From CAYRFF01 sp964436125 (GTDB taxonomy: Bacteria; Bacteroidota; Bacteroidia; Chitinophagales; Saprospiraceae): 64,000 nt of DNA. The position numbers and the translations under genes were made by a program. Of this stretch, positions 28,001-35,311 are shown one piece after another. Each line of letters opens with the position of its first letter. Positions within the stretch are counted from its first letter, which is position 1. Below the pieces are notes generated by a model. It ran no database searches, was not told the DNA's origin, and worked only from the letters and a program-made list of their open reading frames with translations. Location: contig CAYTBT010000009.1 in the NCBI GenBank assembly GCA_964436125.1, positions 1 to 64,000 on the forward strand. Direction: 5' to 3'.

Positions 28001-28105
28001 TCTTAAATGATCAGCTGCAAAGGCGGATTCCTGTGCTATACTGCCATGTAAGCCGATGAAAAAGAAGAGTAGTGTTCCCAGATATAGTATCCTGTAATTA
28101 TGCAT
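25001..28105 (-). CDS. Large periplasmic TPR-repeat protein
   Basis: From ATG 28105 (MHNYRILYLGTLLFFFIGLH) it has 1,034 residues with a signal peptide; an upstream ATG (28159) adds 18 residues that do not look like signal. The whole mature chain is TPR repeats, for example QAYFKQGDYKKALPLLKEQA and ADYYYNARDYEKAVKYYREI, with a short charged tail. It has roughly 25 repeats by eye. Proteins of this size usually scaffold envelope assembly (family knowledge). It is followed after four bases by a barrel protein gene. No catalytic domain is visible. It contains one copy of the dispersed motif (27378). Confidence 0.85.
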   Translation of the reverse strand: MHNYRILYLGTLLFFFIGLHGSIAQESAFAADHLRSFKDGKTLYAIGTYAAAQEQLYVFLNSTENFSTPEYDRLHMEAEFLIAESALRLNQSNAERLLLSFIRKYKPDPYAIKAISKIADYYYNARDYEKAVKYYREIDLYALPEEKRTEIHFKIGYCELVQKDFAQARSQFQLIKDIKGPYYYPANYYLAMSQYFTDNYDKALHGFYLVQQSRKYRDVTPYYITHIYFLQGKYKELIPFAEAAIQKSGTRYRTEIKYLLGQAYFKQGDYKKALPLLKEQASRSTRPEDIYQLAFSYYKNGKYKEAARYFKKVSAQEGKMGQNANFYLADTYIELGNKADARVAFANASRKNYDEKIAEEALFNYGKISAELQYDREAVNALKDIPPSSSFYRSSQKVLSDVFYDTRDYAHSIEIMEDMGSLSPDLKKAYQRITLNYGLQKLNDGDEKAALKYFDKSLKYPINTSEKLQVHYWKAYIFNTQAQYDKSIGELNTYFTLLRSGENNLPHQSSEALARYLQGYNYFKQKKYRMASGQFGRTISLIRLENPGSAEYLQKKIEPDALVRQGDCFFKANDYDQAIERYNQALNIGYKSPGYALYQKAIILGLQEKVAKKILYLNKIADDYPSSAFADDALLEIGRTFQVIQKYDQAIPPLRKLVSKYKGKSNLVNTALLSLGLIAYNQGDVKAALRYYKEVIDNNPDKQTTDEALYAIREIYVQDLGEPGEYVTYLEDVRGTELKATTRDSLTFRSANLAFESGNYDKAISNLTEYIQEFPKGLYKTKAHYFRAESFAVQQKYKKALSDYEFVAAQGPGNYYFSALEKAAKIAYNSTHEFKKAVRYYNILSENARTEDKRFEAMIGSMEAAYRGENNNVVKQKALQVSSSPLATESDIAKAQFYLAKVAMKESKYDDALNAFNQVMQYTDDEKAAEARYSIARIYYLRQEYDLARDLAEKAYKESTAYPYWIAKSLLLLSDVLVIQDDLFNARAAVEAIIENFKADKEILKEAKTKLAHIKDLQKKEQESSDGLLQMEEN
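27378..27389 (+). repeat. Dispersed motif GCTTNCGCAAAT, copy 4
   Basis: The context is GCCGCTTCCGCAAATGGAA, inside the large TPR gene. On the coding strand it encodes PFAEAA. A near copy (GCTTGCGCAAAAT) is at 27604-27616. Confidence 0.8.
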
Positions 28106-28398
28106 AATTGAAGTTTCCGATATCAATAAAACAGCCATTTTACCTTGATTAACGTTCATAATGACTTCTTGCGTGTAAAGATAGGATAAAAGTTACATAT
28201 AACGAATTTCAGCTATATGATTATTCATATAATTTGTTCAAGCCGGACATTTGCCGAAAGGCAGAAAGGGAAGATGGAGATGAAATCGCTGAAATCGGAG
28301 AATTTGACAGAGGAATGCGCATCTCTTCAACAATGGACGGGGAAAAGTTGTATATAGTGCGAGAGAATTATAAAATTGGGCGACTTAGTCCGGAAAAA

Positions 28399-29712
28399 AT
28401 GAACAATATGAATCGGGTAAAAAAGATATTGGGAGAGCATATACTTGCTGATGGCTATAACTTTGTGATGGATTATGAGAAATCGCATGGATCGTGGATT
28501 GTAGATGAGGTTACGGGGAAGGAGTATCTGGATATGTTTGCTATGTTTGCATCCGGTTCAGTGGGATACAATCATCCTTATATCATGAAGCACGAGGCAT
28601 GGCTGGGAAAGCATGCGACGTATAAGCCGACCTTGAGCGATGTGTACTTTGAGGAATATGCGGAGTTTCTTGAGGTCTTTGAGCGTGTGGCAATTCCGGA
28701 AGAGTTATCCTATTGTTTTTTCATTGAAGGTGGTGCACTAGCGGTGGAAAATGCCTTGAAAGCGGCATTTGACTGGAAGACGAGGAAGAATATGGAGAAA
28801 GGATCCGATGTGCAAGCCTCTCAGGTAATTCACTTTGAGCAGGCTTTTCACGGGCGTTCCGGTTATACGATGTCATTGACCAATACATTTGACCCGCGGA
28901 AATACAAGTATTTTCCGAAGTTTGACTGGCCGCGTATCGTAAATCCGGAGCTTCATTTCCCATTGACAGATGAAAGTCTGGCACGGACTATCGAGCTGGA
29001 GAATAAAGCGATAGCACAGATAAATGAGGCCATTTCTGCCAATCCGGAAGATATTGCCTGTATTATTATTGAGCCTATTCAGAGTGAAGGTGGAGATAAT
29101 CACTTCAGGCCGGATTTCTTGCAAGCACTGCGGGATATCTGCGATGAGAATGAGATTTTACTCGTATTTGATGAGGTTCAGGTAGGAATGGGAATTACCG
29201 GTGAAATGTGGGCTTATCAGAAGCTCGGTGTTACGCCGGATATCTTGAGCTTCGGTAAGAAATCGCAGGTATGCGGTATTCTTGCAAGTAAAAAGAAGTT
29301 GAATGAGGTAGAGGGACACGTATTTGAGGAATCATCTAGGATAAACTCTACTTTCGGAGGAAATTTTCTCGATATGTTGCGTTGGAAACTGATTCTCGAG
29401 ATCATCGAGTCGGACAAACTCCTTGACAATGCAACTCAGCAGGGTAATTTCATGTTGAGAGGTCTCCGTAATCTGGAAGAAAAATATGCAGGAACCATCT
29501 CCAATACCCGTGGAGTAGGACTTCTCTGTGCATTTGATTTACCGACGACCGATCAACGCGATGAAGTCGTGAAACGATTGCGCGAGGATGAACAGCTTGT
29601 CATCCTTCCTTGTGGTGAGAACTCTATCCGATTCCGTCCTCATCTTACTGTAACGGAGGATGAACTCGCGCAAGCTTTGAAAGCGATAGACAGAGTGGCA
29701 GGGAAAGTGTGA
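28399..29712 (+). CDS. lat: L-lysine 6-transaminase
   Basis: The enzyme transfers the epsilon-amino group of lysine to 2-oxoglutarate, giving 2-aminoadipate 6-semialdehyde. From ATG 28399 (MNNMNRVKKILGEHILADG) it has 437 residues, the usual length; the longer frame from 28234 adds 55 unusual residues. Class-III PLP motifs are visible: HGRSGYTMSLTN, IIIEPIQSEGGDNHF, FDEVQVGMGITG, and the PLP lysine in LSFGKKSQVCGI. HGSWIVDEVTG and SVGYNHPYI near the start are characteristic of this family rather than of ornithine transaminase. It is convergent with rocD. Confidence 0.92.
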   Translation: MNNMNRVKKILGEHILADGYNFVMDYEKSHGSWIVDEVTGKEYLDMFAMFASGSVGYNHPYIMKHEAWLGKHATYKPTLSDVYFEEYAEFLEVFERVAIPEELSYCFFIEGGALAVENALKAAFDWKTRKNMEKGSDVQASQVIHFEQAFHGRSGYTMSLTNTFDPRKYKYFPKFDWPRIVNPELHFPLTDESLARTIELENKAIAQINEAISANPEDIACIIIEPIQSEGGDNHFRPDFLQALRDICDENEILLVFDEVQVGMGITGEMWAYQKLGVTPDILSFGKKSQVCGILASKKKLNEVEGHVFEESSRINSTFGGNFLDMLRWKLILEIIESDKLLDNATQQGNFMLRGLRNLEEKYAGTISNTRGVGLLCAFDLPTTDQRDEVVKRLREDEQLVILPCGENSIRFRPHLTVTEDELAQALKAIDRVAGKV

Positions 29713-29998
29713 ATAGAAAGAAAGGAATTGCCCTAATACCATAGCAGCATCGGCTCTCAAGTCTGAGTTTTACGGCTTATTGTATTTTCCCGGGATAACT
29801 GTTTCCTTCTGCCTGTGTGAAGCTACCTATATTTTTAAGGAGGCTGAAATTTCTTGTCAAGGCACATAAGTTTTCACACCGATTAATAAATCAGAATCAA
29901 CAATAGTTCCCTTCTCAGGAAAAAGCCTTCAGGTTAAGCTTGTTGCAATAGAGAATTCAACTATGGACAGAGGAAATTGCTATTGTCCTCACCGTGAA

Positions 29999-31234
29999 TC
30001 AGAATTCCACGATAACCTTTTCTATAATATCACAAGCTTCATTCATTTCAGCTTCAGTAATAATAAGTGGCGGCGCAAATCTGATGATATTTCCATGGGT
30101 TTGCTTAGCAAGTAAGCCATTTTCAGCGAGTTTTATGCAGATATTCCATGCGGTATCGCTCTCCGGATTATCGTTGATTACTATGGCATTCAACAATCCT
30201 TTGCCACGGACGAGAGAAACAATGTCACTTTTTGCAATAAGTTCTTTCATACGCGACCTGAATATCTTACCCATGGCATCAGCATTTTCTGCAAGGTTTT
30301 CATCCAATATTACTTCCAGGGCAGCTATACCTATTACGGAGGCAAGTGGATTGCCACCGAATGTCGATCCGTGTTCACCGGGCTGAATGGTAAGCATAAT
30401 CTCATCATCAGCCAGTACAGCTGAAATCGGATAAGCTCCGCCTGAAAGGGCTTTGCCTAGGATAAGAATATCAGGACGTGCTTCTTCATGATCGCAAGAT
30501 AGGAGTTTTCCTGTCCGCCCTATGCCGGTCTGAATCTCATCTGCGATAAAGAGCACATTGTTCTCTGAACATATTTTTCTTATGCCACTTAAATAACCTT
30601 CATCCGGGACATTTACACCGGCTTCACCTTGAATAGGTTCTACGATAAATGCCGCGACTTCCGGATCTTTGCACACTTCTTCTAGAACGTTGAGGTCATT
30701 AAACGGAATTATTTCATAACGGGGAACAAATGGTCCGAAGCCTTCCTTTGTCGTCGGGTCGGTGCTGGCTGAAATAACGCCGATAGTCCTTCCGTGAAAA
30801 TTCTCGGAGGCAAATACAAGCTTTGCTTTGGTAGGGGGAATCCCTTTCTTCTCATAAGCCCATTTCCGTGCAAGTTTAATAGCCGTTTCAACACCTTCAG
30901 CACCGGAATTCATCGGCAGTACCTTGTCATAGCCAAATAGAGTCGTAATATATTTCTCAAATACGCCCAATCTGTTGTTGTAGAAGGCGCGAGATGTCAA
31001 GGTGAGCTCTTCCGCTTGATTCTTTAATGCATCAATAATCCGTGGATGGCAATGCCCTTGATTCAATGCTGAATAGGCCGATAAAAAATCAAAGTATTTC
31101 TTCCCTTCAACATCCCATGCATATATGCCTTTCCCTTTTGCCAGAACAACCGGAAGTGGATGATAATTATGCGCTCCTTTTTTGAGCTCTATGTCGATAT
31201 AGTCTTGTGCTGTCAGATTTCTATTTTCTTGCAT
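29999..31234 (-). CDS. rocD: Ornithine--oxo-acid transaminase
   Basis: The enzyme converts ornithine to glutamate 5-semialdehyde, linking arginine and proline metabolism. The protein has 411 residues of the class-III aminotransferase family. Visible motifs include YSALNQGHCHPRI, MNSGAEGVETAIKLARKW, FHGRTIGVISASTDP, FIVEPIQGEAGV and ADEIQTGIGRTGKLL, with the PLP lysine in LILGKALSGG. GEHGSTFGGNPLA is diagnostic. It is transcribed towards the lysine transaminase gene, with 286 bases between the stops, so regulation is independent. Confidence 0.95.
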   Translation of the reverse strand: MQENRNLTAQDYIDIELKKGAHNYHPLPVVLAKGKGIYAWDVEGKKYFDFLSAYSALNQGHCHPRIIDALKNQAEELTLTSRAFYNNRLGVFEKYITTLFGYDKVLPMNSGAEGVETAIKLARKWAYEKKGIPPTKAKLVFASENFHGRTIGVISASTDPTTKEGFGPFVPRYEIIPFNDLNVLEEVCKDPEVAAFIVEPIQGEAGVNVPDEGYLSGIRKICSENNVLFIADEIQTGIGRTGKLLSCDHEEARPDILILGKALSGGAYPISAVLADDEIMLTIQPGEHGSTFGGNPLASVIGIAALEVILDENLAENADAMGKIFRSRMKELIAKSDIVSLVRGKGLLNAIVINDNPESDTAWNICIKLAENGLLAKQTHGNIIRFAPPLIITEAEMNEACDIIEKVIVEF

Positions 31235-31425
31235 GTCTAGTTCCTTTGATTAAGTCCGGCAAATATAGAAAATGAACGGGAATTTTTATCTTTATTTGCT
31301 CGCGGAATTTTCTTGCCGGTAAAGCTGGTTTTTCCCCGGGAAAAGCTATCGATAGGGCAGTTTCCTCTTCAATTCAACCTATTCCATAGATGTCTGATTT
31401 CAGAAATTAATTATCTCATGATAGT

Positions 31426-33882
31426 TTATCGATTGTGCAGCACTTCATTAAGCGTAAGTGTTGAGAAGTTGACACCGTCAGAAGGCTGTGTCGGCTCAAA
31501 GTATATAACTTTTTTTTCTCCGGGAAATAGGGTAAAATAATTCTCGCTGAAGAATCCCGGAACTGTTGCGCTCAATTGAGTGAAGAAGCTGAGTTTGTCA
31601 GATGTAAGGATAATGCGATAAATTCCCGTCTCCTTATGGTAAGTTCCTATTTTTATAACAGGCTCTGACTTATCTATCTTTTTCCAGTCTTCCATCCGGA
31701 CGACATTGTGTAAATGATAACCATCGTAGGAGCATTTCAGCCTCCATAGGACACCTTCTTCCTGCTCAATATCACTGAATAGTGCCGGGAGATGGTAAAT
31801 GCTGTCGCGATCGCGCATTATAAGTGCTGTGTCTTTTCGGAGGAGTTTATTTCTTTTAATATCCCATTTTTCCAATGTAAAATGATAGTCAATAGGCTCG
31901 CGGAGTTGGGTTTTCAAGACCGGAATAAGTTTATCGCCATTTTTCTGCAAGAAAACTCCACTCGGACTGTAATTCTGCTTCATGGCGTAATAGCCTCCTT
32001 TGGCATTCCCTGCATAATCGAGAAGTGAGCTGCTTATGCCGGGCACAGACGCATTCAATCCATGGATAATAAGTCCGTGGCTTTGCGGCCAGTTACATAT
32101 ATGATCTTGAATAATATTGTTTACACCGATATATTGAAGGACTTGTGATAAATAGCGTTCTTCCTTGCTTATTTCTGTACGATTATCGCGATAGCCCCAT
32201 TTCTTCTCGATAGCGTCGAGGATTTGCTTTTTTCTGATGCTGTTTATAGAATCGGAGACATTAGCTTGCGCAAATGTCGTGATGGGCAAGCCATAAATGC
32301 CTTGAGAACTTATAAATCCACTCGGAATATTTTTATTTCGGTAATCGTAGTCATCCGGTAGATTGTGAAATTCTGTAGCTGATCGATGACTGCGTTTATT
32401 CCTATTATCCGTTGACCGGATATAATTTATCCCGGGATCAAATCCCTGTATTATCAAAGGGATCTTATCGTAGAATAAGCGCTTATAATTCTGCTCATAT
32501 CGGATGAATATGTGCTTATTCTGCGCTGTTTTGAGCTTGCTTTCTACGAGCTTCTGATAGACGGCATCATTTCCGAGCCATAGAAAAATGGAGGGATGTC
32601 GAGCTGCTCTTTTCACAACTTCAGTGATTTCTTCCTCGACATTGCGGAGATATTCATGAGAAAAGGGGTAAATAGCCTCGTAAAACATAAAATCATGCCA
32701 CACGAGAATACCTAGTGAATCACAATAGTCATAAAATGCATCCGATACATAGTGTGTTGAAGCCGGAATACGGACGAGATTTACATGGGCTTTGCTCAAT
32801 GCCTTGAAGTAGTACTCCATATCTGCATCAGAGATCTTGTCCGGAAAATATTTCCATGGGAAAATACTTACTCCTTTTATAAACTGAGTGTGATTGTTTA
32901 CATAAAAATTAACCTCGTGCGATTGTTTGTCAACATGAATGTCAACCTTGCGAAATGCAAGCGGGATTGAATCACTCCACAAGATATTTTCACCTTGTAT
33001 CAAGGTGCTCCTGTAGCCATAAAAAGTATTGTCAGCAGAGCCTACTTTCCAGGGATTTATCTTGTCAAATGTTATTGTAGAGCGCAATTCTTGGTCGCGG
33101 AGATAAAATGTATCTCTCAAGAGTTTCAAGGGCCTGGGAAGGTTCTTGCGATAAATTGCTCTTTCCCAGACGATAGATTCGCCGGATTTTATAGCATCGA
33201 TAGTAAGCTCATCGCGGATTACAGCTGTGCGACTATCATAATGTGGATTGAGTTCCCGGTCTATGATTCTTACTTTGTTCCAGCGATGAAGGGAAATGCT
33301 GCCTATGAGGCCTCTGTATGACCGGAGCTTATGCATGTCGAGTGCGCGGTAAAGTTGTGATTGTCTGTGGAGATGATTATAGTCGATGGCAAGGGGAGAG
33401 GGCAGTTGTGGAGACGGTAAGAATTCAGGACTTGTGGGGTGAAAGATAATTTTAAGAATATTGCGGCCGGTTTGCAGGTATGGGTCGGCAAAGAATCGAT
33501 AAGTGCGGAAGGCATTCTCCGTGGAAGCTATTTTGTGTCCGTTCAAATATATTGTTGCATAAGTGGCTAGTCGATTTATTACGAGATATTGTTTACTATA
33601 GCGTGGAGAAGCCGGTATCCTGAAGTCCATCGTTAACTGCCATTCAGCCCCATAAATCTCTTCCGGAAGTTTGTCAATGCGTGGGAAAGTCGAGCTTGAA
33701 TGATGTGCACGACTATAGGCAATCGGGATTGTAAATGGGATTGATGTGGTAAAACTCGTATCGAGTTCAGGGCAAGAAAGAATAGCATTTCCATTCAGGG
33801 AAATTATGGTCTGGCTGAAACCTGACTGCAGGAAGCAGAAGAAAAGGAAGAGAGAACAAATCGATTTCAACATTGTTGTCAT
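31426..33882 (-). CDS. Glycoside hydrolase family 2 (beta-mannosidase-like) protein lacking catalytic residues
   Basis: This is an exported 818-residue protein with signal peptide SICSLFLFFCFLQSGFSQ. The fold is that of GH2 beta-mannosidases: sugar-binding domain (~70-200), immunoglobulin-like domain (~205-320) and TIM barrel (~325-640). FYDYCDSLGILVWHDFMF (383-400) and RHPSIFLWLGND (428-439) align well with the family, but the acid/base motif, normally WxGNNE, reads WLGNDA (435-440). The nucleophile segment, normally SEYG/SEFG, reads SSQG (525-528), and the later WQLNDxWP block reads LNASVPG (609-615). The catalytic glutamates therefore appear lost while the scaffold is intact. It may be a binding protein or pseudoenzyme. 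It is divergent from the DUF2911 gene. Confidence 0.82.
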   Translation of the reverse strand: MTTMLKSICSLFLFFCFLQSGFSQTIISLNGNAILSCPELDTSFTTSIPFTIPIAYSRAHHSSSTFPRIDKLPEEIYGAEWQLTMDFRIPASPRYSKQYLVINRLATYATIYLNGHKIASTENAFRTYRFFADPYLQTGRNILKIIFHPTSPEFLPSPQLPSPLAIDYNHLHRQSQLYRALDMHKLRSYRGLIGSISLHRWNKVRIIDRELNPHYDSRTAVIRDELTIDAIKSGESIVWERAIYRKNLPRPLKLLRDTFYLRDQELRSTITFDKINPWKVGSADNTFYGYRSTLIQGENILWSDSIPLAFRKVDIHVDKQSHEVNFYVNNHTQFIKGVSIFPWKYFPDKISDADMEYYFKALSKAHVNLVRIPASTHYVSDAFYDYCDSLGILVWHDFMFYEAIYPFSHEYLRNVEEEITEVVKRAARHPSIFLWLGNDAVYQKLVESKLKTAQNKHIFIRYEQNYKRLFYDKIPLIIQGFDPGINYIRSTDNRNKRSHRSATEFHNLPDDYDYRNKNIPSGFISSQGIYGLPITTFAQANVSDSINSIRKKQILDAIEKKWGYRDNRTEISKEERYLSQVLQYIGVNNIIQDHICNWPQSHGLIIHGLNASVPGISSSLLDYAGNAKGGYYAMKQNYSPSGVFLQKNGDKLIPVLKTQLREPIDYHFTLEKWDIKRNKLLRKDTALIMRDRDSIYHLPALFSDIEQEEGVLWRLKCSYDGYHLHNVVRMEDWKKIDKSEPVIKIGTYHKETGIYRIILTSDKLSFFTQLSATVPGFFSENYFTLFPGEKKVIYFEPTQPSDGVNFSTLTLNEVLHNR
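32264..32275 (+). repeat. Dispersed motif GCTTNCGCAAAT, copy 5
   Basis: It matches the longest consensus, TTAGCTTGCGCAAATGTCG (32261-32279), inside the GH2-like gene. On the coding strand it encodes TFAQAN. Confidence 0.85.
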
Positions 33883-33949
33883 GGTGAAAATTGAAGCTTT
33901 AATGCCTTAAGCGGGCGTTAAAGTATTATAATTAATTAAAAATGCCAAG

Positions 33950-34792
33950 ATGAAGAACTTATTCTCCTTACTTTTTATCGCTTGCTGCTTGTTCTCAATG
34001 AATAGCGTGCAAGCACAGATTGAGGCACCCGCTGCTTCGCCACATTCTACACTTCAACAACGTGTAGGCTTGACAGATATTACTATCGTGTATTCACGCC
34101 CTGGAATGAAGGGTAGAACAATATTTGGTGAGCTTGTTCCATATAATAAAGTATGGCGTACAGGAGCCAATCAAGCTACAACGATAGAATTTTCTGATGA
34201 TGTGACTATCAAAGGGAAGAAACTCAATGCAGGCAAGTATTCCTTGTACACTTTTCCCGGTAAAGAGGAGTGGACGGTGATCTTTAATAAAGACTGGCGC
34301 CACTGGGGAACTCAATATGAAAAAGATGGCGACGCTGTCCGCGTAAAAGTGAAGCCATTTAATATAAGCCCTTCGGTTGAAAGCTTTACCATTGATATCA
34401 ATGATCTACGGAATTCTACTGCATCTCTTGTCCTTAAATGGGCAGATACCGGTGTGAAAGTACCTTTCCGCGTTCCTACAGATAGTAAAACTATGGCCAA
34501 TATCAAGGACGTTATGTCCGGCCCTTCTGCGCGCGATTACTATGTCGCTGCCCGCTACTATTTTGTCTCCGGGAAAGACCTCAAGCAAGCATTGAACTGG
34601 ATAAGCACCTCAATTGAAATGCATCCAAGTTATTTTAAGGTTCATAAAAAGGCGCTCATCCTTGCTGAACTTGGTATGAAAGACGAGGCGATTAAAACAG
34701 CTAAAAAATCGCTTCAAATGGCCAAGGATTCAGGGGATGACCATTATGTGTACCTCAATAACAAAGTCCTTAAAGAATGGGGGGCTAAGTAG
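33950..34792 (+). CDS. DUF2911 domain-containing exported protein
   Basis: The protein has 280 residues with a signal peptide (MKNLFSLLFIACCLFSMNSVQA). Residues ~25-180 match the DUF2911 family of Bacteroidota: STLQQRVGLTDITIVYSRP, GRTIFGELVPYNKVWRTGAN and GKYSLYTFPGKEEWTVIFNK. The C-terminal ~100 residues are helical with a TPR-like pair (ALNWISTSIEMHPSYFKVH). The function of DUF2911 is not established. It is divergent from the GH2-like gene (67 bases between starts) and ends in a strong terminator, so it is a single-gene transcript. Confidence 0.9.
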   Translation: MKNLFSLLFIACCLFSMNSVQAQIEAPAASPHSTLQQRVGLTDITIVYSRPGMKGRTIFGELVPYNKVWRTGANQATTIEFSDDVTIKGKKLNAGKYSLYTFPGKEEWTVIFNKDWRHWGTQYEKDGDAVRVKVKPFNISPSVESFTIDINDLRNSTASLVLKWADTGVKVPFRVPTDSKTMANIKDVMSGPSARDYYVAARYYFVSGKDLKQALNWISTSIEMHPSYFKVHKKALILAELGMKDEAIKTAKKSLQMAKDSGDDHYVYLNNKVLKEWGAK

Positions 34793-34884
34793 GAAGTCCA
34801 TATTGGAAAGGGGATTTATACAAGAATATGTATGAGTGATATCCCTGATTGAATTCCACTTTGAAATCATATTATTTGAGGATT

Positions 34885-34928
34885 AAAAGCAGAGGACTCG
34901 CAGCGTAGCTGCGAGTCCTCTGCTTTTT
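34885..34928 (+). terminator. Strong Rho-independent terminator after DUF2911 gene
   Basis: GCAGAGGACTCGCAGC (34889-34904), loop GTA, GCTGCGAGTCCTCTGC (34908-34923) form a perfect 16-bp stem. A preceding A4 and a following T5 extend it and provide the U-tract. The structure is nearly symmetric, so it could act on both strands. It is the clearest terminator in the window. The rest of the 519-base gap to 35311 holds two direct copies of an intergenic repeat and no gene. Confidence 0.93.
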
Positions 34929-35055
34929 CAAGCTTGAGGTGAAATTTTTATGGATTAGGTCGTTGATGAAATGCCTGGGATATGTGAAAGTGCTTGTACT
35001 TACAAGTTGCACATCAATCTATAATATGCATTTAAAAATTTAATAATCCGGTTTT

Positions 35056-35098
35056 GATTGTATGATTTGGGTGCTATTTGATTGCATGATTTGGGTAA
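35056..35098 (+). repeat. Two direct copies of the GCATGATTTGGGT intergenic repeat
   Basis: GATTGTATGATTTGGGT (35056-35072) and GATTGCATGATTTGGGTAA (35080-35098) lie 24 bases apart in the same orientation. They belong to the family found at 2931 and at both ends of the 49992-50172 palindrome. They are in non-coding DNA downstream of the metalloprotease gene. Confidence 0.8.
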
Positions 35099-35311
35099 TT
35101 CAAGCTTTTCAATAGATTCTGGGAAAACCGCAGACATAAAGGTCAAGTGCCATGTTTTTAGGCTCATTTTATGCACAAATCCCTGTCTCTGAATGAACTG
35201 GAGCTGTATGTGTGAATAAAACCCGATAGGTACTTCCAAGTGCTCTTGCAGATAGGGCATAAATAGATTTCCCTTCTTAAATAATCTTGCTGCATGGAGT
35301 AAAACATCGAA

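Noticed and set aside
29994..30386. 130-codon frame antisense to rocD
   Set aside because: It is a shadow of the conserved transaminase sequence, and its protein has no recognisable feature.
35000..35260. 86-codon minus-strand frame after the metalloprotease gene
   Set aside because: It runs through the two intergenic repeat copies and has no recognisable protein features.
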